A stretch of DNA of 64,000 bases, from NCBI GenBank assembly GCA_964532405.1, contig CAZHIC010000003.1:1-64000 (forward strand), given 5' to 3'. Position numbers and translations under genes: made by a program. This stretch comes from PALSA-1006 sp964532405. Lineage in GTDB: Bacteria; Pseudomonadota; Gammaproteobacteria; Burkholderiales; Gallionellaceae. Position 1 is the first letter of the stretch, and every line of letters starts with the position of its first letter. This document shows positions 54,984 through 63,123 of this stretch, one piece after another. Under the pieces are notes generated by a model. That model had not been told where the DNA came from. It was given only the letters and a program-made list of their open reading frames with translations, and searched no databases.

Positions 54984-55733
54984 TTACAAAACTTGTTTAA
55001 CGTCCGATAGATTAAATGCGCCCAGTTTACCCACGTCCAATTTGGTCGTGCCGGCTCCCGGTGCAACGCCTGCCACCATGCCAAAAGACAGAGTGGTCGC
55101 GGGAGCCGCTTTACCTGCTGCAACAAATTCGGCAGATATCTTATAGGGGCCGTCAGGCGAGGCATCGCCTGCATCGTTGAGTCCGTCCCAGGCCAAAGGC
55201 ACCACACCGGGTTTCTGAGCGCCGAGTTGCAGAGTCTTGACCACGTTGTTCGCGCCATCTTTGATGAGCACCTGCACTGAATCCGCTCCCTGTGTGAGAT
55301 CCAGGCCGGCGACAGCTTTTCCATCGTTCAGCTCCATGCTCGAGCCGGGAACCAATGCGCCGCGACCGATCATGCTGGCGGCCGACATGGCCTGTCCTGC
55401 CGACATGCTGTCGCTCAAGGCTTTCAAGGTCGAGTTGACTTTATCGATCCCGCTCACGGTGCTGAGTTGTGCCATCTGTGAAGTGACTTGCGCGTTATCC
55501 ATCGGATTCAGCGGATCCTGATTTTTCATTTGCGTCACCAGCAGCTTCAGGAACCGATCCTGCGAATTTGCGCCCGAACCTGCGGCCTCACTGACTGAAG
55601 CTGCCGTCGCCGCCGCTGTCTTGTTCGCGTTTGGAGCGGGATTGACGTTCGGTGTTGCCGCTGTTTTATTCGGCCCCGGAGCAGAAGCTTGCGTTGCCGC
55701 TAGCGGATTAGGACCTTGAACGGAATTGACCAT
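54984..55733 (-). CDS. flgD: Flagellar hook-capping protein FlgD
   Basis: The 249-residue protein has the FlgD core QDRFLKLLVTQMKNQDPLNP and MDNAQVTSQMAQLSTVSGID. An N-terminal stretch rich in Ala, Pro and Asn precedes it, and beta-rich domains follow. It caps the growing hook and is exported through the rod. It lies between flgC and flgE. Confidence 0.96.
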   Translation of the reverse strand: MVNSVQGPNPLAATQASAPGPNKTAATPNVNPAPNANKTAAATAASVSEAAGSGANSQDRFLKLLVTQMKNQDPLNPMDNAQVTSQMAQLSTVSGIDKVNSTLKALSDSMSAGQAMSAASMIGRGALVPGSSMELNDGKAVAGLDLTQGADSVQVLIKDGANNVVKTLQLGAQKPGVVPLAWDGLNDAGDASPDGPYKISAEFVAAGKAAPATTLSFGMVAGVAPGAGTTKLDVGKLGAFNLSDVKQVL

Positions 55734-55744
55734 GACTATTCTCC

Positions 55745-56149
55745 TTATTGACCGATGGTGAGCGTTTTGAGCAACAGCGCCTTGGACGTGTTCATCACAT
55801 CTACGTTGTTTTGATAAGAACGAGAGGCCGAAATCATGTTCACCATCTCGTCTACCGGATTCACATTGGGTAGGGTGACATAACCTTTGTCGTCGGCCAT
55901 CGGATGTTTGGGGTCGTACACCATTTTCATGGGCGCACTATCTTCCACCACCGCCGACACTTTGACGCCTTCTCCCGGCTGTCCGGCAAAGGAAGCGGTG
56001 CTGAAAACGACCTGCTTTGCATGATATGGACGCCCGTCAGGTCCCGTGGTGCTTTCCGCGTTGGCCAGATTGCTGGCCACCACATTGAGCCGCTGCGATT
56101 GCGCGGTCATCGCCGAACCTGAGATGTTGAATATGTTAAATAATGACAT
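55745..56149 (-). CDS. flgC: Flagellar proximal rod protein FlgC
   Basis: The 134-residue protein reads NIFNISGSAMTAQSQRLNVV and ASNLANAESTTGPDGRPYHA, and ends VNPVDEMVNMISASRSYQNN and VDVMNTSKALLLKTLTIGQ. These are the FlgC termini, and its length is normal. Confidence 0.97.
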   Translation of the reverse strand: MSLFNIFNISGSAMTAQSQRLNVVASNLANAESTTGPDGRPYHAKQVVFSTASFAGQPGEGVKVSAVVEDSAPMKMVYDPKHPMADDKGYVTLPNVNPVDEMVNMISASRSYQNNVDVMNTSKALLLKTLTIGQ

Positions 56150-56168
56150 GATGGATATCCTTCTAAAT

Positions 56169-56573
56169 CTAGCCTTGTAAGGCCGCTAACACATCTTTGG
56201 CCTGATCGCTCACGAATTTCACACTGGCCTCATAGCGCAACGCATTGTCAGCGAACTGCGCGCGTTCCACGTCCATGTCTACTGTGTTGCCGTCGGCGCT
56301 GGGTTGCAGTGCGTTGCGATATTGGACTGGCGCGCCCAACACGGTTTCGCCGCTGCTGCCGCCAAAATGACTATTCGAAGTGCCCGCCATTTGTAATTTC
56401 GTTCCATTGCCCGACATCGCGCCTTGCAAGGCGCTGGCGAAATCAATATCCTTTGCCTTGTAGTTGGGTGTGTCCGCATTGGCAATGTTCGACGCGATCA
56501 ATTCCTGCCTGGCCGCACGCAAATTCAGCGCCGCCTGATTAAATTGGAACATGTTATCGATTCTGCTGCTCAT
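56169..56573 (-). CDS. flgB: Flagellar proximal rod protein FlgB
   Basis: The ATG at 56573 (MSSRIDNMFQ) is preferred, because GGAGGG lies before it and the 14 upstream codons are not family-like. The protein reads LRAARQELIASNIANADTPN and YKAKDIDFASALQG, and ends VDMDVERAQFADNALRYEAS. It is the first gene of the flgB-L operon; the divergent flgA starts 140 bases away. Confidence 0.95.
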   Translation of the reverse strand: MSSRIDNMFQFNQAALNLRAARQELIASNIANADTPNYKAKDIDFASALQGAMSGNGTKLQMAGTSNSHFGGSSGETVLGAPVQYRNALQPSADGNTVDMDVERAQFADNALRYEASVKFVSDQAKDVLAALQG

Positions 56574-56713
56574 TTCGACGCCCTCCCTAACTCTGATTGC
56601 TTCCATGTAGTGCATAATAAATACAGTTTGTATTTGCGCATCATTCGATTAGAGGTAGAAAAGCGCGTTATTTCCCTTTTTAGACAGGCACGCTACAGAG
56701 CGACAATACCACC

Positions 56714-57400
56714 ATGAAAAAACAACTCGCAGCATCACTCGGTCTTTTGCTCTTCTATGCGCCAAGCGCATGGCCGGAGGGCAAGCAGAGTCACGCCGAG
56801 ATACGCAAGACGGTCATGGAGTTTGTCCAGCTAAAGACGCAGTCCATGCCGGGCAAAGTTGCCATCAAAGTAGAAGATCTCGACCCCCGCAGCGTGTTCC
56901 CCGCATGTTCTCCGCTCGAAGCATTCTTGCCGACCGGCGCACAGATGTTCGGCAAGACCAGCATCGGCGTGCGCTGCAATGAAAAAAACGGCTGGTCTGT
57001 GTTTATCCCCGCCACCATCACCATTACCGTCAACATGCTCGTTTCGAGCAAGCCGTTGCAGCAAGGGCAAACTCTTGGTGCGGGCGATTTCAATATTCAA
57101 TCGGGCGAACTCAACCAGATGGGGATCATCACCGATGAATCCCAGGCGCTCGGCAAAATAATTAAATTCAGCATCGGGGCAGGGCAGCCGTTAAAGCAAG
57201 ATATGCTTCGTCTACCTTACGCGGTAACTCAGGGGCAAACAGTGCAACTCGTCTATGAAGGGCGCGGCATCAAGCTGCGTAGCGAGGGGCAAGCCATGAA
57301 CAACGCCGCCGAAGGCCAGGCTGTGCAGGTAAAAGTGCCTTCCGGGCAGGTCATTGGCGGTGTCGCAAGGGGGGCAGGAGCGGTGGAAGTGCGTCGCTAG
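56714..57400 (+). CDS. flgA: Flagellar P-ring assembly chaperone FlgA
   Basis: The 228-residue periplasmic protein has a signal peptide (LAASLGLLLFYAPSAWPEG). The conserved segments are GKTSIGVRCNEKNGWSVFIP, QTLGAGDFNIQSGELNQMGI and GQTVQLVYEGRGIKLRSEGQ, with the SAF-like domain. It is needed for FlgI ring formation. It is divergent from flgB, the common order in betaproteobacteria. Confidence 0.94.
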   Translation: MKKQLAASLGLLLFYAPSAWPEGKQSHAEIRKTVMEFVQLKTQSMPGKVAIKVEDLDPRSVFPACSPLEAFLPTGAQMFGKTSIGVRCNEKNGWSVFIPATITITVNMLVSSKPLQQGQTLGAGDFNIQSGELNQMGIITDESQALGKIIKFSIGAGQPLKQDMLRLPYAVTQGQTVQLVYEGRGIKLRSEGQAMNNAAEGQAVQVKVPSGQVIGGVARGAGAVEVRR

Positions 57401-57473
57401 AAAGTATTTACTCTGAGATAACAATACGTTATTGTATAAACTGTTTTTCTGAGAAATATTTTCTGTTGCGCCC

Positions 57474-57500
57474 TAAAGTTTCTAAATTAGTTGCCGATGA
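57474..57500 (+). promoter_or_regulatory. Sigma-28 (FliA) promoter of flgM
   Basis: TAAAGTTT (57474-57481), an 11-base spacer and GCCGATGA (57493-57500) match the FliA consensus TAAAGTTT-N11-GCCGATAA in 15 of 16 positions. It lies 36 bases before the flgM ATG. It fits the known class 3 control of flgM by FliA. Confidence 0.92.
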
Positions 57501-57535
57501 AGAGCATGACCGAGACAGTTATAAAGGTGATTTAA

Positions 57536-57880
57536 ATGAAAATCGAAAAAAGTAATAATTCCTTGCCACCCTCATCGTTGAGTGAGTCGACTGCGCGTGC
57601 GGCTACGCCTAAACCGGCAGATAGCCAGGCTTCACCGAACGGCGTAAGCGTGACGTTGGGTTCCGCGACGAACCAAATACGCAGCATGGAAGTGAATATC
57701 GCCAACGCCCCCATGGTCGATGCGAAAAAGGTGGCGGAAATTAAACAAGCCATCAGCGAAGGGCGTTTCAAAATCAACTCGGAAGCGATTGCCGACGGCC
57801 TGATCAATAACGTAGAAGATATGATTGGCGCGAGTGACACGATGGATACGAGAGATATGATTAGCGCGAGCCGGAGTTGA
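57536..57880 (+). CDS. flgM: Anti-sigma-28 factor FlgM
   Basis: The 114-residue protein has an unstructured N terminus, then IRSMEVNIANAPMVDAKKVA and EIKQAISEGRFKINSEAIAD, the FlgM helices that bind FliA, and ends with a short acidic tail. It inhibits FliA until the hook is complete and is then exported. It overlaps flgN by four bases (TTGA). Confidence 0.93.
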   Translation: MKIEKSNNSLPPSSLSESTARAATPKPADSQASPNGVSVTLGSATNQIRSMEVNIANAPMVDAKKVAEIKQAISEGRFKINSEAIADGLINNVEDMIGASDTMDTRDMISASRS

Positions 57881-58356
57881 TAAACAGCATTCCCGCTTCC
57901 CCTGCGGCGGATTTTCCTTCCCGACTGAATGAAGAGCGCGCGGCTCTGCGCGCATTTGTCGTCTTGCTCGAAAAAGAACAGCAAATATTACTCAACCAAA
58001 GTGTAGAACAGCTTCAGGCTCTGGCAGAAGCTAAGACACTGTCAGCCCTCAAGCTGACCGAGATGGGCAACGCCCGGCGGCACTATATAAATTCGACCTC
58101 ACCCAAACTGGATACCGCTGCCTGGATATTGAAACATGCGCCTTCCTGCCGTGTCATTTGGGATGATATTCGTGAATTGGCAGCGCAAGCACACCAGCTC
58201 AATCAAACCAATGGTGAAGTCATTCAGCTCAAATTGCGCAGCAATCAACAGGCGTTGACGGCTTTGTTGGGTGCTGCAAAAAGCGCGTCCGGACTTTACG
58301 GGCGGGACGGGCAGCCCAGTTTACCCACCACGGGGCGCACCCTCGGTAGCGGCTAA
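57877..58356 (+). CDS. flgN: Flagellar export chaperone FlgN
   Basis: The 159-residue helical protein has LNEERAALRAFVVLLEKEQQ and WDDIRELAAQAHQLNQTNGE, and QQALTALLGAAKSASGLYGR at the end, the FlgN motif that binds FlgK and FlgL. The TTG start at 57877 overlaps the flgM stop. FlgN delivers the hook-filament junction proteins. Confidence 0.9.
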   Translation: MINSIPASPAADFPSRLNEERAALRAFVVLLEKEQQILLNQSVEQLQALAEAKTLSALKLTEMGNARRHYINSTSPKLDTAAWILKHAPSCRVIWDDIRELAAQAHQLNQTNGEVIQLKLRSNQQALTALLGAAKSASGLYGRDGQPSLPTTGRTLGSG

Positions 58357-58428
58357 CCGGCCGGTATTTCGATCTGGGGTAGGGTGAGCGGTCATATCAT
58401 TGTTCGGCATTAACCCGGGCTACCGGGG

Positions 58429-59250
58429 CTAGGGTTTTGTTTCAAGAGGCGGTGCAATACCATTCGTGGCCGACTCGATATTGGCTTGCTGCGGGGATGT
58501 GCCGCGCTCAAGTTCTGGAGTCAGCACGGTGATGGTCACGCGCCGATTGCGCGTGCGCCCTTCGGGAGTGTCGTTGCTTAGCACCGGGTGATTGTCAGCC
58601 GAGCCGACCGCAGTAAGGCGTTTGGCTGCGACGCCCTGGTCGATGAACAAACGCACCACACTGCTTGCGCGCGCCGAAGACAGTTCCCAATTCGAAGGAT
58701 ACATAGAAGTGCGGATGGGAAGATTGTCCGTGTGACCTTCCACTTCGATGGATTGCTCCCCGTCAACCATGACTTTGGCCACATCCGTCAATGTTGTCTG
58801 CGCTGTGCCTGACAACGCGGCTCCGCCGGGGGCGAACAGGGCGCTGGCATTGATGTCCAGCACGACCCCGCGATTGGTGCGCGAAACATTTACTTGTCCA
58901 TTCTTCACAAATTTTTCCATCACTTGATTGAGCGTGTGGACGAGCGTTTGCATGCGTTCGTTTTGTCTGCGCTGTTGCTCGGCTAATCTGGAATCACGAC
59001 GATCGACGATGGATTTGAAATAGATTTCTTCCTCGGTTAAACGAATCGTCCCGGATTCGCTTGGCTTGGCTGCAGCGGCGCCGAACGCACTGCCCAATGA
59101 CAAACCCAATACTTTGTACTTACCTTCGTTCACGGAAGAGATAGCGTACATCACCACAAAAAAGGCGAACAGCAGCGTGATGAAATCCGCGTAGGAAATT
59201 AACCAGCGTTCATGATTGTCGCGATCGACTCTTTTTCTGCGGAGTGCCAC
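58429..59250 (-). CDS. motD: Flagellar motor stator protein MotD (MotB-like)
   Basis: The 273-residue protein has an N-terminal TM segment with the proton-carrying aspartate context RWLISYADFITLLFAFFVVM and a C-terminal OmpA-type peptidoglycan-binding domain (VEGHTDNLPI, NWELSSARASSVVRLFID). It anchors the stator to the wall. It lies downstream of motC, separated by a repeat block. It resembles MotD of the MotCD stator of Pseudomonas. Confidence 0.92.
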   Translation of the reverse strand: MALRRKRVDRDNHERWLISYADFITLLFAFFVVMYAISSVNEGKYKVLGLSLGSAFGAAAAKPSESGTIRLTEEEIYFKSIVDRRDSRLAEQQRRQNERMQTLVHTLNQVMEKFVKNGQVNVSRTNRGVVLDINASALFAPGGAALSGTAQTTLTDVAKVMVDGEQSIEVEGHTDNLPIRTSMYPSNWELSSARASSVVRLFIDQGVAAKRLTAVGSADNHPVLSNDTPEGRTRNRRVTITVLTPELERGTSPQQANIESATNGIAPPLETKP

Positions 59251-59305
59251 GGCTAAATTAAATTCGCGAAGCGATTCCGGGATTTTCTATTGCACTTCTC
59301 GTTTG

Positions 59306-59374
59306 CCTCCTCGCCCGCTTGCGGGAGAGGATTGAGGAGAGGGCAATCCCGGGAGAGGATTGAGGAGAGGGAAG
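59306..59374. repeat. Repeat block between motC and motD
   Basis: GCTTGCGGGAGAGGATTGAG and CCCGGGAGAGGATTGAGGAG repeat the same AGAGGATTGAGGAGAGGG unit. They are part of the CCCTCTCCC family also found inside flhG at 61768-61820. Confidence 0.85.
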
Positions 59375-59407
59375 CGGACATAACAAATGTATTTGTCGTC
59401 ATGCCCG

Positions 59408-60148
59408 TTAAGAGATGTAACCCTTTAGCTTGTTTTCGATGAAGCGCGGGTTCTCCGCGTTGGCGATCATCACCAGGCCATCAATCATCATTTCACGCAT
59501 GACCATCTGTTGCATGATGATCATTTTCAATTTGCCCGCGATAGGCAAAAATACCAGGTTGGCAAATCCCACCCCGTATATCGTGGCAATGAAGGCGACG
59601 GCGATACCCGCGCCTAGTTTTGCCGGGTCTCCCAGGCTTTGCATGACGTGGATCAAGCCGAGCACCGCCCCCAGAATGCCGATGGTCGGGGAGTATCCTG
59701 CCGCAGACTCCCACACCCGCGCACCCTGCCAGCGCGACTCCTCATAGATGTGCACATCGACTTCCAGTACTTCGCGTATTTTTTCGGCACTGTTTCCATC
59801 CACCAGCAGTTGCAAACCTTTGGCGACAAACGGGTCATTTATGGTTTTGATCTGGCCTTCCAGCATCAGCAAGCCTTCTTTACGCGCCAAGCTCCCCCAG
59901 GCCGTCAGCTGATAGGCGAGATTCTGCAAATCAATTTTCGGCGTGACGAATGCCCAGCCTCCCATCTTGAGTCCGGCAAGGAATATTTTCCAAGGATGTT
60001 GCAACATGACTGCACCGAGCGTGCCGCCGAATACGATAAAGAAAGCCGCAGCTTGCAGCAAAACAGAGACTGAACCGCCTTCCAGCAATTGTCCGCCAAG
60101 GATGCCGGAAAGCGCGATCAACAGGCCGAAAAGACTGAGCTTATCCAT
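59408..60148 (-). CDS. motC: Flagellar motor stator protein MotC (MotA-like)
   Basis: From the ATG at 60148 the protein is 246 residues with four TM helices (for example LFGLLIALSGILGGQLLEGG and GIAVAFIATIYGVGFANLVF). It has the MotA loop (AWGSLARKEGLLMLEGQIKT) and the charged cytoplasmic region. It forms the stator with MotD. The start shares a base with the fliA stop (TGATG). A longer frame to 60205 runs within fliA and is rejected. Confidence 0.93.
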   Translation of the reverse strand: MDKLSLFGLLIALSGILGGQLLEGGSVSVLLQAAAFFIVFGGTLGAVMLQHPWKIFLAGLKMGGWAFVTPKIDLQNLAYQLTAWGSLARKEGLLMLEGQIKTINDPFVAKGLQLLVDGNSAEKIREVLEVDVHIYEESRWQGARVWESAAGYSPTIGILGAVLGLIHVMQSLGDPAKLGAGIAVAFIATIYGVGFANLVFLPIAGKLKMIIMQQMVMREMMIDGLVMIANAENPRFIENKLKGYIS

Positions 60149-60879
60149 CAATGGGCTTTCAACGAGCCGCGCAGCCGCGCTACCGCTTGGCTGTGCAATT
60201 GACATACGCGAGACTCGCTCACCCCCATGACCTCTCCGATCTCACGCAAATTTAAATCCTGCTCATAATGCAATGCCATCATCAGGCGCTCCCGCTCGGG
60301 TAATCCGTCGATCGCCTTGATCAGGGCCGTGCGGAAACGCTCATCCTGCAATAACCCCAAGGGGTTCTCGTCGCTATCGAAGTCGTGGCGGTCGAAGAAA
60401 TCCTCGTCGCCGTCTCCATGAAAATCTTCGTAATAGACCAGCTGCGCACCGCGCGCTTCCAGCAACATTTGTTGATATTCCGGCAGCGACACGCCCAACT
60501 CTTTCGCAATCTCGGATTCGGCGGGTGCCCGCCCGAACAGCTGTTGCAGACGATGAATCGCCGTCTCGATGCGGCGCATGTCGCGGCGCAGGCTTCTGGG
60601 CAGCCAATCCGCGCCGCGCAATTCATCCAGCATCGCACCGCGTATGCGTTGTCCGGCATAGGTCTCGAACTGCGCCCCGCGCAATTCATCGTAGCGGCTT
60701 GCCGCATCCAGCAAGCCCATCATGCCGGCCTGGATGATGTCATCCACCTCCACGCTGCTCGGCAACTTCACCATCATATGGTGCGCGATGCGCTTCACCA
60801 AAGGCGCATATTCCTTCAGGCATTGTTCCTTGTCGCTGAGTCCGTTTGCCGTATACATAGCGGTAATAGCACTTCTCAT
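60148..60879 (-). CDS. fliA: Flagellar sigma factor 28 FliA
   Basis: The 243-residue sigma factor has region 2 (YAPLVKRIAHHMMVKLPSSV, VDDIIQAGMMGLLDAASRYD, FETYAGQRIRGAMLDELRGA) and region 4 (LNLREIGEVMGVSESRVCQL). It drives late flagellar genes such as flgM. The ATG at 60879 overlaps the flhG stop (ATGA); an in-frame ATG seven codons downstream (MYTANGLSDK) is an alternative. Confidence 0.97.
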   Translation of the reverse strand: MRSAITAMYTANGLSDKEQCLKEYAPLVKRIAHHMMVKLPSSVEVDDIIQAGMMGLLDAASRYDELRGAQFETYAGQRIRGAMLDELRGADWLPRSLRRDMRRIETAIHRLQQLFGRAPAESEIAKELGVSLPEYQQMLLEARGAQLVYYEDFHGDGDEDFFDRHDFDSDENPLGLLQDERFRTALIKAIDGLPERERLMMALHYEQDLNLREIGEVMGVSESRVCQLHSQAVARLRGSLKAH

Positions 60880-61856
60880 GTAATAGCAGACACCACATTC
60901 ATTGGGCGCGCCTGCCGAATTAATCGTTGCATGACCCGGGTCAGGCTGCTCACCTCTGCGTCGGCAACTCTTTTTGTACGCATCAAATTGCTCGCCACTT
61001 CACCGAACGCGATGGCAGCTTGCGCGTTCGGGAAGGCCTCGACAACCGGACGGCATAATTGTGTCGCACGCTTGAGCTTTTCATCAACCGGAATATATCC
61101 CATATATTCCAGCCGTACTTGTAAATTGCGCAGTGCCAATTGTGCCATATTGTCGAAAATCGCACGGGCTTCGCGCTCGTTGCCGACTTTGTTGACCACG
61201 ATATCGAATGTCTGGCGACCGTTATGCAGCGCCATTTGTTTGAGCATGGCGTAGCTTTCGGTGATCCCGCTTGCGCTACCGTTCAGCACCAGCATCAGGG
61301 GTTCATCGCCGGAGAGGTTGGCGCATACGGAATGACCCTCGCGCGCTGCGGCATCGACCAGCACTACGTCCATGCCTCTGGCGGCCTGAGTCAATGAGTC
61401 CAGCAACTTGTCGCGTTCGGCTTCGTTTAATTTGGGTAGCGCCTGCATGGCGCGCGCAACGGGCAACACCAGTATGCCGTCGCTGTTACGCAACATAACT
61501 TCGCGCAGTGTTTTGTCACCGCGTATCACGTTCAGCAGATCGTAACGCGGTTTCAGTGCCAGCGTATTGGCCACATTGTTGGTGGACAGATGCTCGTCCA
61601 GAATGAGTACGTCTTTACCGGACCACGACCATGCGGCGGCCAGATTCACCACCACACTGGTTGCGCCCAGGCCGTTGCGGGCGCCTACAACAGCGACTAC
61701 CCGCGCGGCGGAACGCGCCAGCAAACGGCGCAATCCTTCTGCTTGATCTGAATCAAACAGTTGATTTCCTCGTTCGCTTCCTCCCCCGCGAGCGGGGGAG
61801 GATTGAGGAGAGGGTGAGGCAAACGAGGACAGGCCTCTCAGATTGTCATGACGCAT
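60876..61856 (-). CDS. flhG: FlhG/FleN-type MinD-like ATPase with degenerate P-loop
   Basis: The 326-residue protein has the MinD-like fold: VVAVVGARNGLGATSVVVNL at about residues 53-72, VLILDEHLSTNNVANTLALK, VVLVDAAAREGHSVCANLSG and FDIVVNKVGNEREARAIFDN. In FlhG/FleN the first motif is usually KGGVGKT. Here it is RNGLGAT, with both lysines missing, so ATP hydrolysis is questionable. The N terminus carries repeat-derived residues (FASPSPQSSPARGGGSERGN). FlhG limits flagellar number. It overlaps flhF by 11 bases. Confidence 0.9.
   Translation of the reverse strand: MRHDNLRGLSSFASPSPQSSPARGGGSERGNQLFDSDQAEGLRRLLARSAARVVAVVGARNGLGATSVVVNLAAAWSWSGKDVLILDEHLSTNNVANTLALKPRYDLLNVIRGDKTLREVMLRNSDGILVLPVARAMQALPKLNEAERDKLLDSLTQAARGMDVVLVDAAAREGHSVCANLSGDEPLMLVLNGSASGITESYAMLKQMALHNGRQTFDIVVNKVGNEREARAIFDNMAQLALRNLQVRLEYMGYIPVDEKLKRATQLCRPVVEAFPNAQAAIAFGEVASNLMRTKRVADAEVSSLTRVMQRLIRQARPMNVVSAIT
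61768..61820. repeat. In-frame CCCTCTCCC repeat inside the flhG N terminus
   Basis: TCGCTTCCTCCCCCGCGAGC with GGGGGAGGATTGAGGAGAGG forms a hairpin. It is translated as SPQSSPARGGGSER in flhG, between the start and the ATPase core. It adds about 20 residues. Confidence 0.85.
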
Positions 61857-63123
61857 ATTCGGCTCTCATCATAGGTGCCGCACCCGCTCCTGCCATAAAC
61901 GCGGGGAATTCCAGCTCTTGTACCGCGAACGGCGCAGGCTTGGCGCTCACTTTGAAGGTGCGATGCAACAGATATTCCAGATTCACTTCATGCAGATCTT
62001 CGGGGACGCGCTGTCCGCTGGTGATGTAGTGCATGGTCAGCTTATGGCGTATCACCACATCCAACACGGTTCCCAGCGTTACTGCCTCGTCCAGTTTGGT
62101 CGGGATGCAGCCGGTCAAACCCGAGCCGCGATACATATTCACCACGTCGTCCAGCGTGCCGCCGGCGCTGGTTGCATTCAACAGCAACAGGCGTTTCACG
62201 CCGGCGGCATCGAACATCTCCGCTTGCGCCGCCACGCGGCTATCGCGCTGGCTTACGCCCATCGTGTCGATCAGCACCAGATGTTTGTGCTTCAAGCCGG
62301 ACAAGGTCAGCTTCAGGTCTTGGGTATCGCGCACGGCATGTACCGTCACGCCGAGGATTTTGCCGTATATCTTGAGTTGTTCGTGTGCGCCGATACGATA
62401 GCTGTCGGTGGTGATGAGTGCCACTTTGTCCGCGCCGTAACGCACCACGGCACGTGCTGCCAGCTTGGCTGTAGTCGTAGTCTTGCCCACTCCAGTCGGG
62501 CCGACCAGCGCATAGACGCCGCCGCGTGCGACGATATCTTCCTGCGGCGAAGCGACGTGGGTGTTGTGTTTTAAAATGTTGTGTACCCAGGAGATGTCGC
62601 CATTGGCGGGCATCTTGTCGAGCAACTGCTTGGATAAAACCGGGCTGAAGCCGACATTGATCATGTCGCGCATCATAGTGCTGCGCTTGGGGTCGCGCTG
62701 CTGCATATCACCCCACGCCATGCACGCCATTTGTTCCTTCAGCATGTTGTGCATCGTTTTGATCTCGCTCAGCATACCTGTCTGTTCAGCCGATGGCACT
62801 GCCGGCGCATCTTCTTTTTGGGTGGCCGCGACTTCGCGTTTGGTATTGGCATCCAGCACTTTCGCCCCCAGAGCATTAGCTTGGTTCAGCGCTTGTTTAT
62901 TCAGTGTTGCTGCGGGCGCGGGGGCTGCTGCCGGGGCAGTCACTTTGGTCTCATTCATGCGTGTCTCGCTCAAGCGCGACAATTCCGAACTGCCCATCGC
63001 CACGATCTCGACACCGTCCGCCACTTTGCGGTTGGACAGAATGACTGCGTCGTCCCCCAGTTCGATACGCACCAACTTAAATGCTTCGCGCGAATTCACC
63101 GCGATAAATTTTCTAGCGTTCAT
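61846..63123 (-). CDS. flhF: Flagellar SRP-like GTPase FlhF
   Basis: The 425-residue protein has an N-terminal basic/low-complexity region with PAAAPAPAATL and the SRP-GTPase NG domain. P-loop ALVGPTGVGKTTTTAKLAAR, TTDSYRIGAHEQLKIYGKIL, VLIDTMGVSQRD and TKLDEAVTLGTVLDVVIRHK are present. It places the flagellum at the pole. It overlaps flhA by four bases and is followed by flhG. Confidence 0.97.
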   Translation of the reverse strand: MNARKFIAVNSREAFKLVRIELGDDAVILSNRKVADGVEIVAMGSSELSRLSETRMNETKVTAPAAAPAPAATLNKQALNQANALGAKVLDANTKREVAATQKEDAPAVPSAEQTGMLSEIKTMHNMLKEQMACMAWGDMQQRDPKRSTMMRDMINVGFSPVLSKQLLDKMPANGDISWVHNILKHNTHVASPQEDIVARGGVYALVGPTGVGKTTTTAKLAARAVVRYGADKVALITTDSYRIGAHEQLKIYGKILGVTVHAVRDTQDLKLTLSGLKHKHLVLIDTMGVSQRDSRVAAQAEMFDAAGVKRLLLLNATSAGGTLDDVVNMYRGSGLTGCIPTKLDEAVTLGTVLDVVIRHKLTMHYITSGQRVPEDLHEVNLEYLLHRTFKVSAKPAPFAVQELEFPAFMAGAGAAPMMRAEYAS

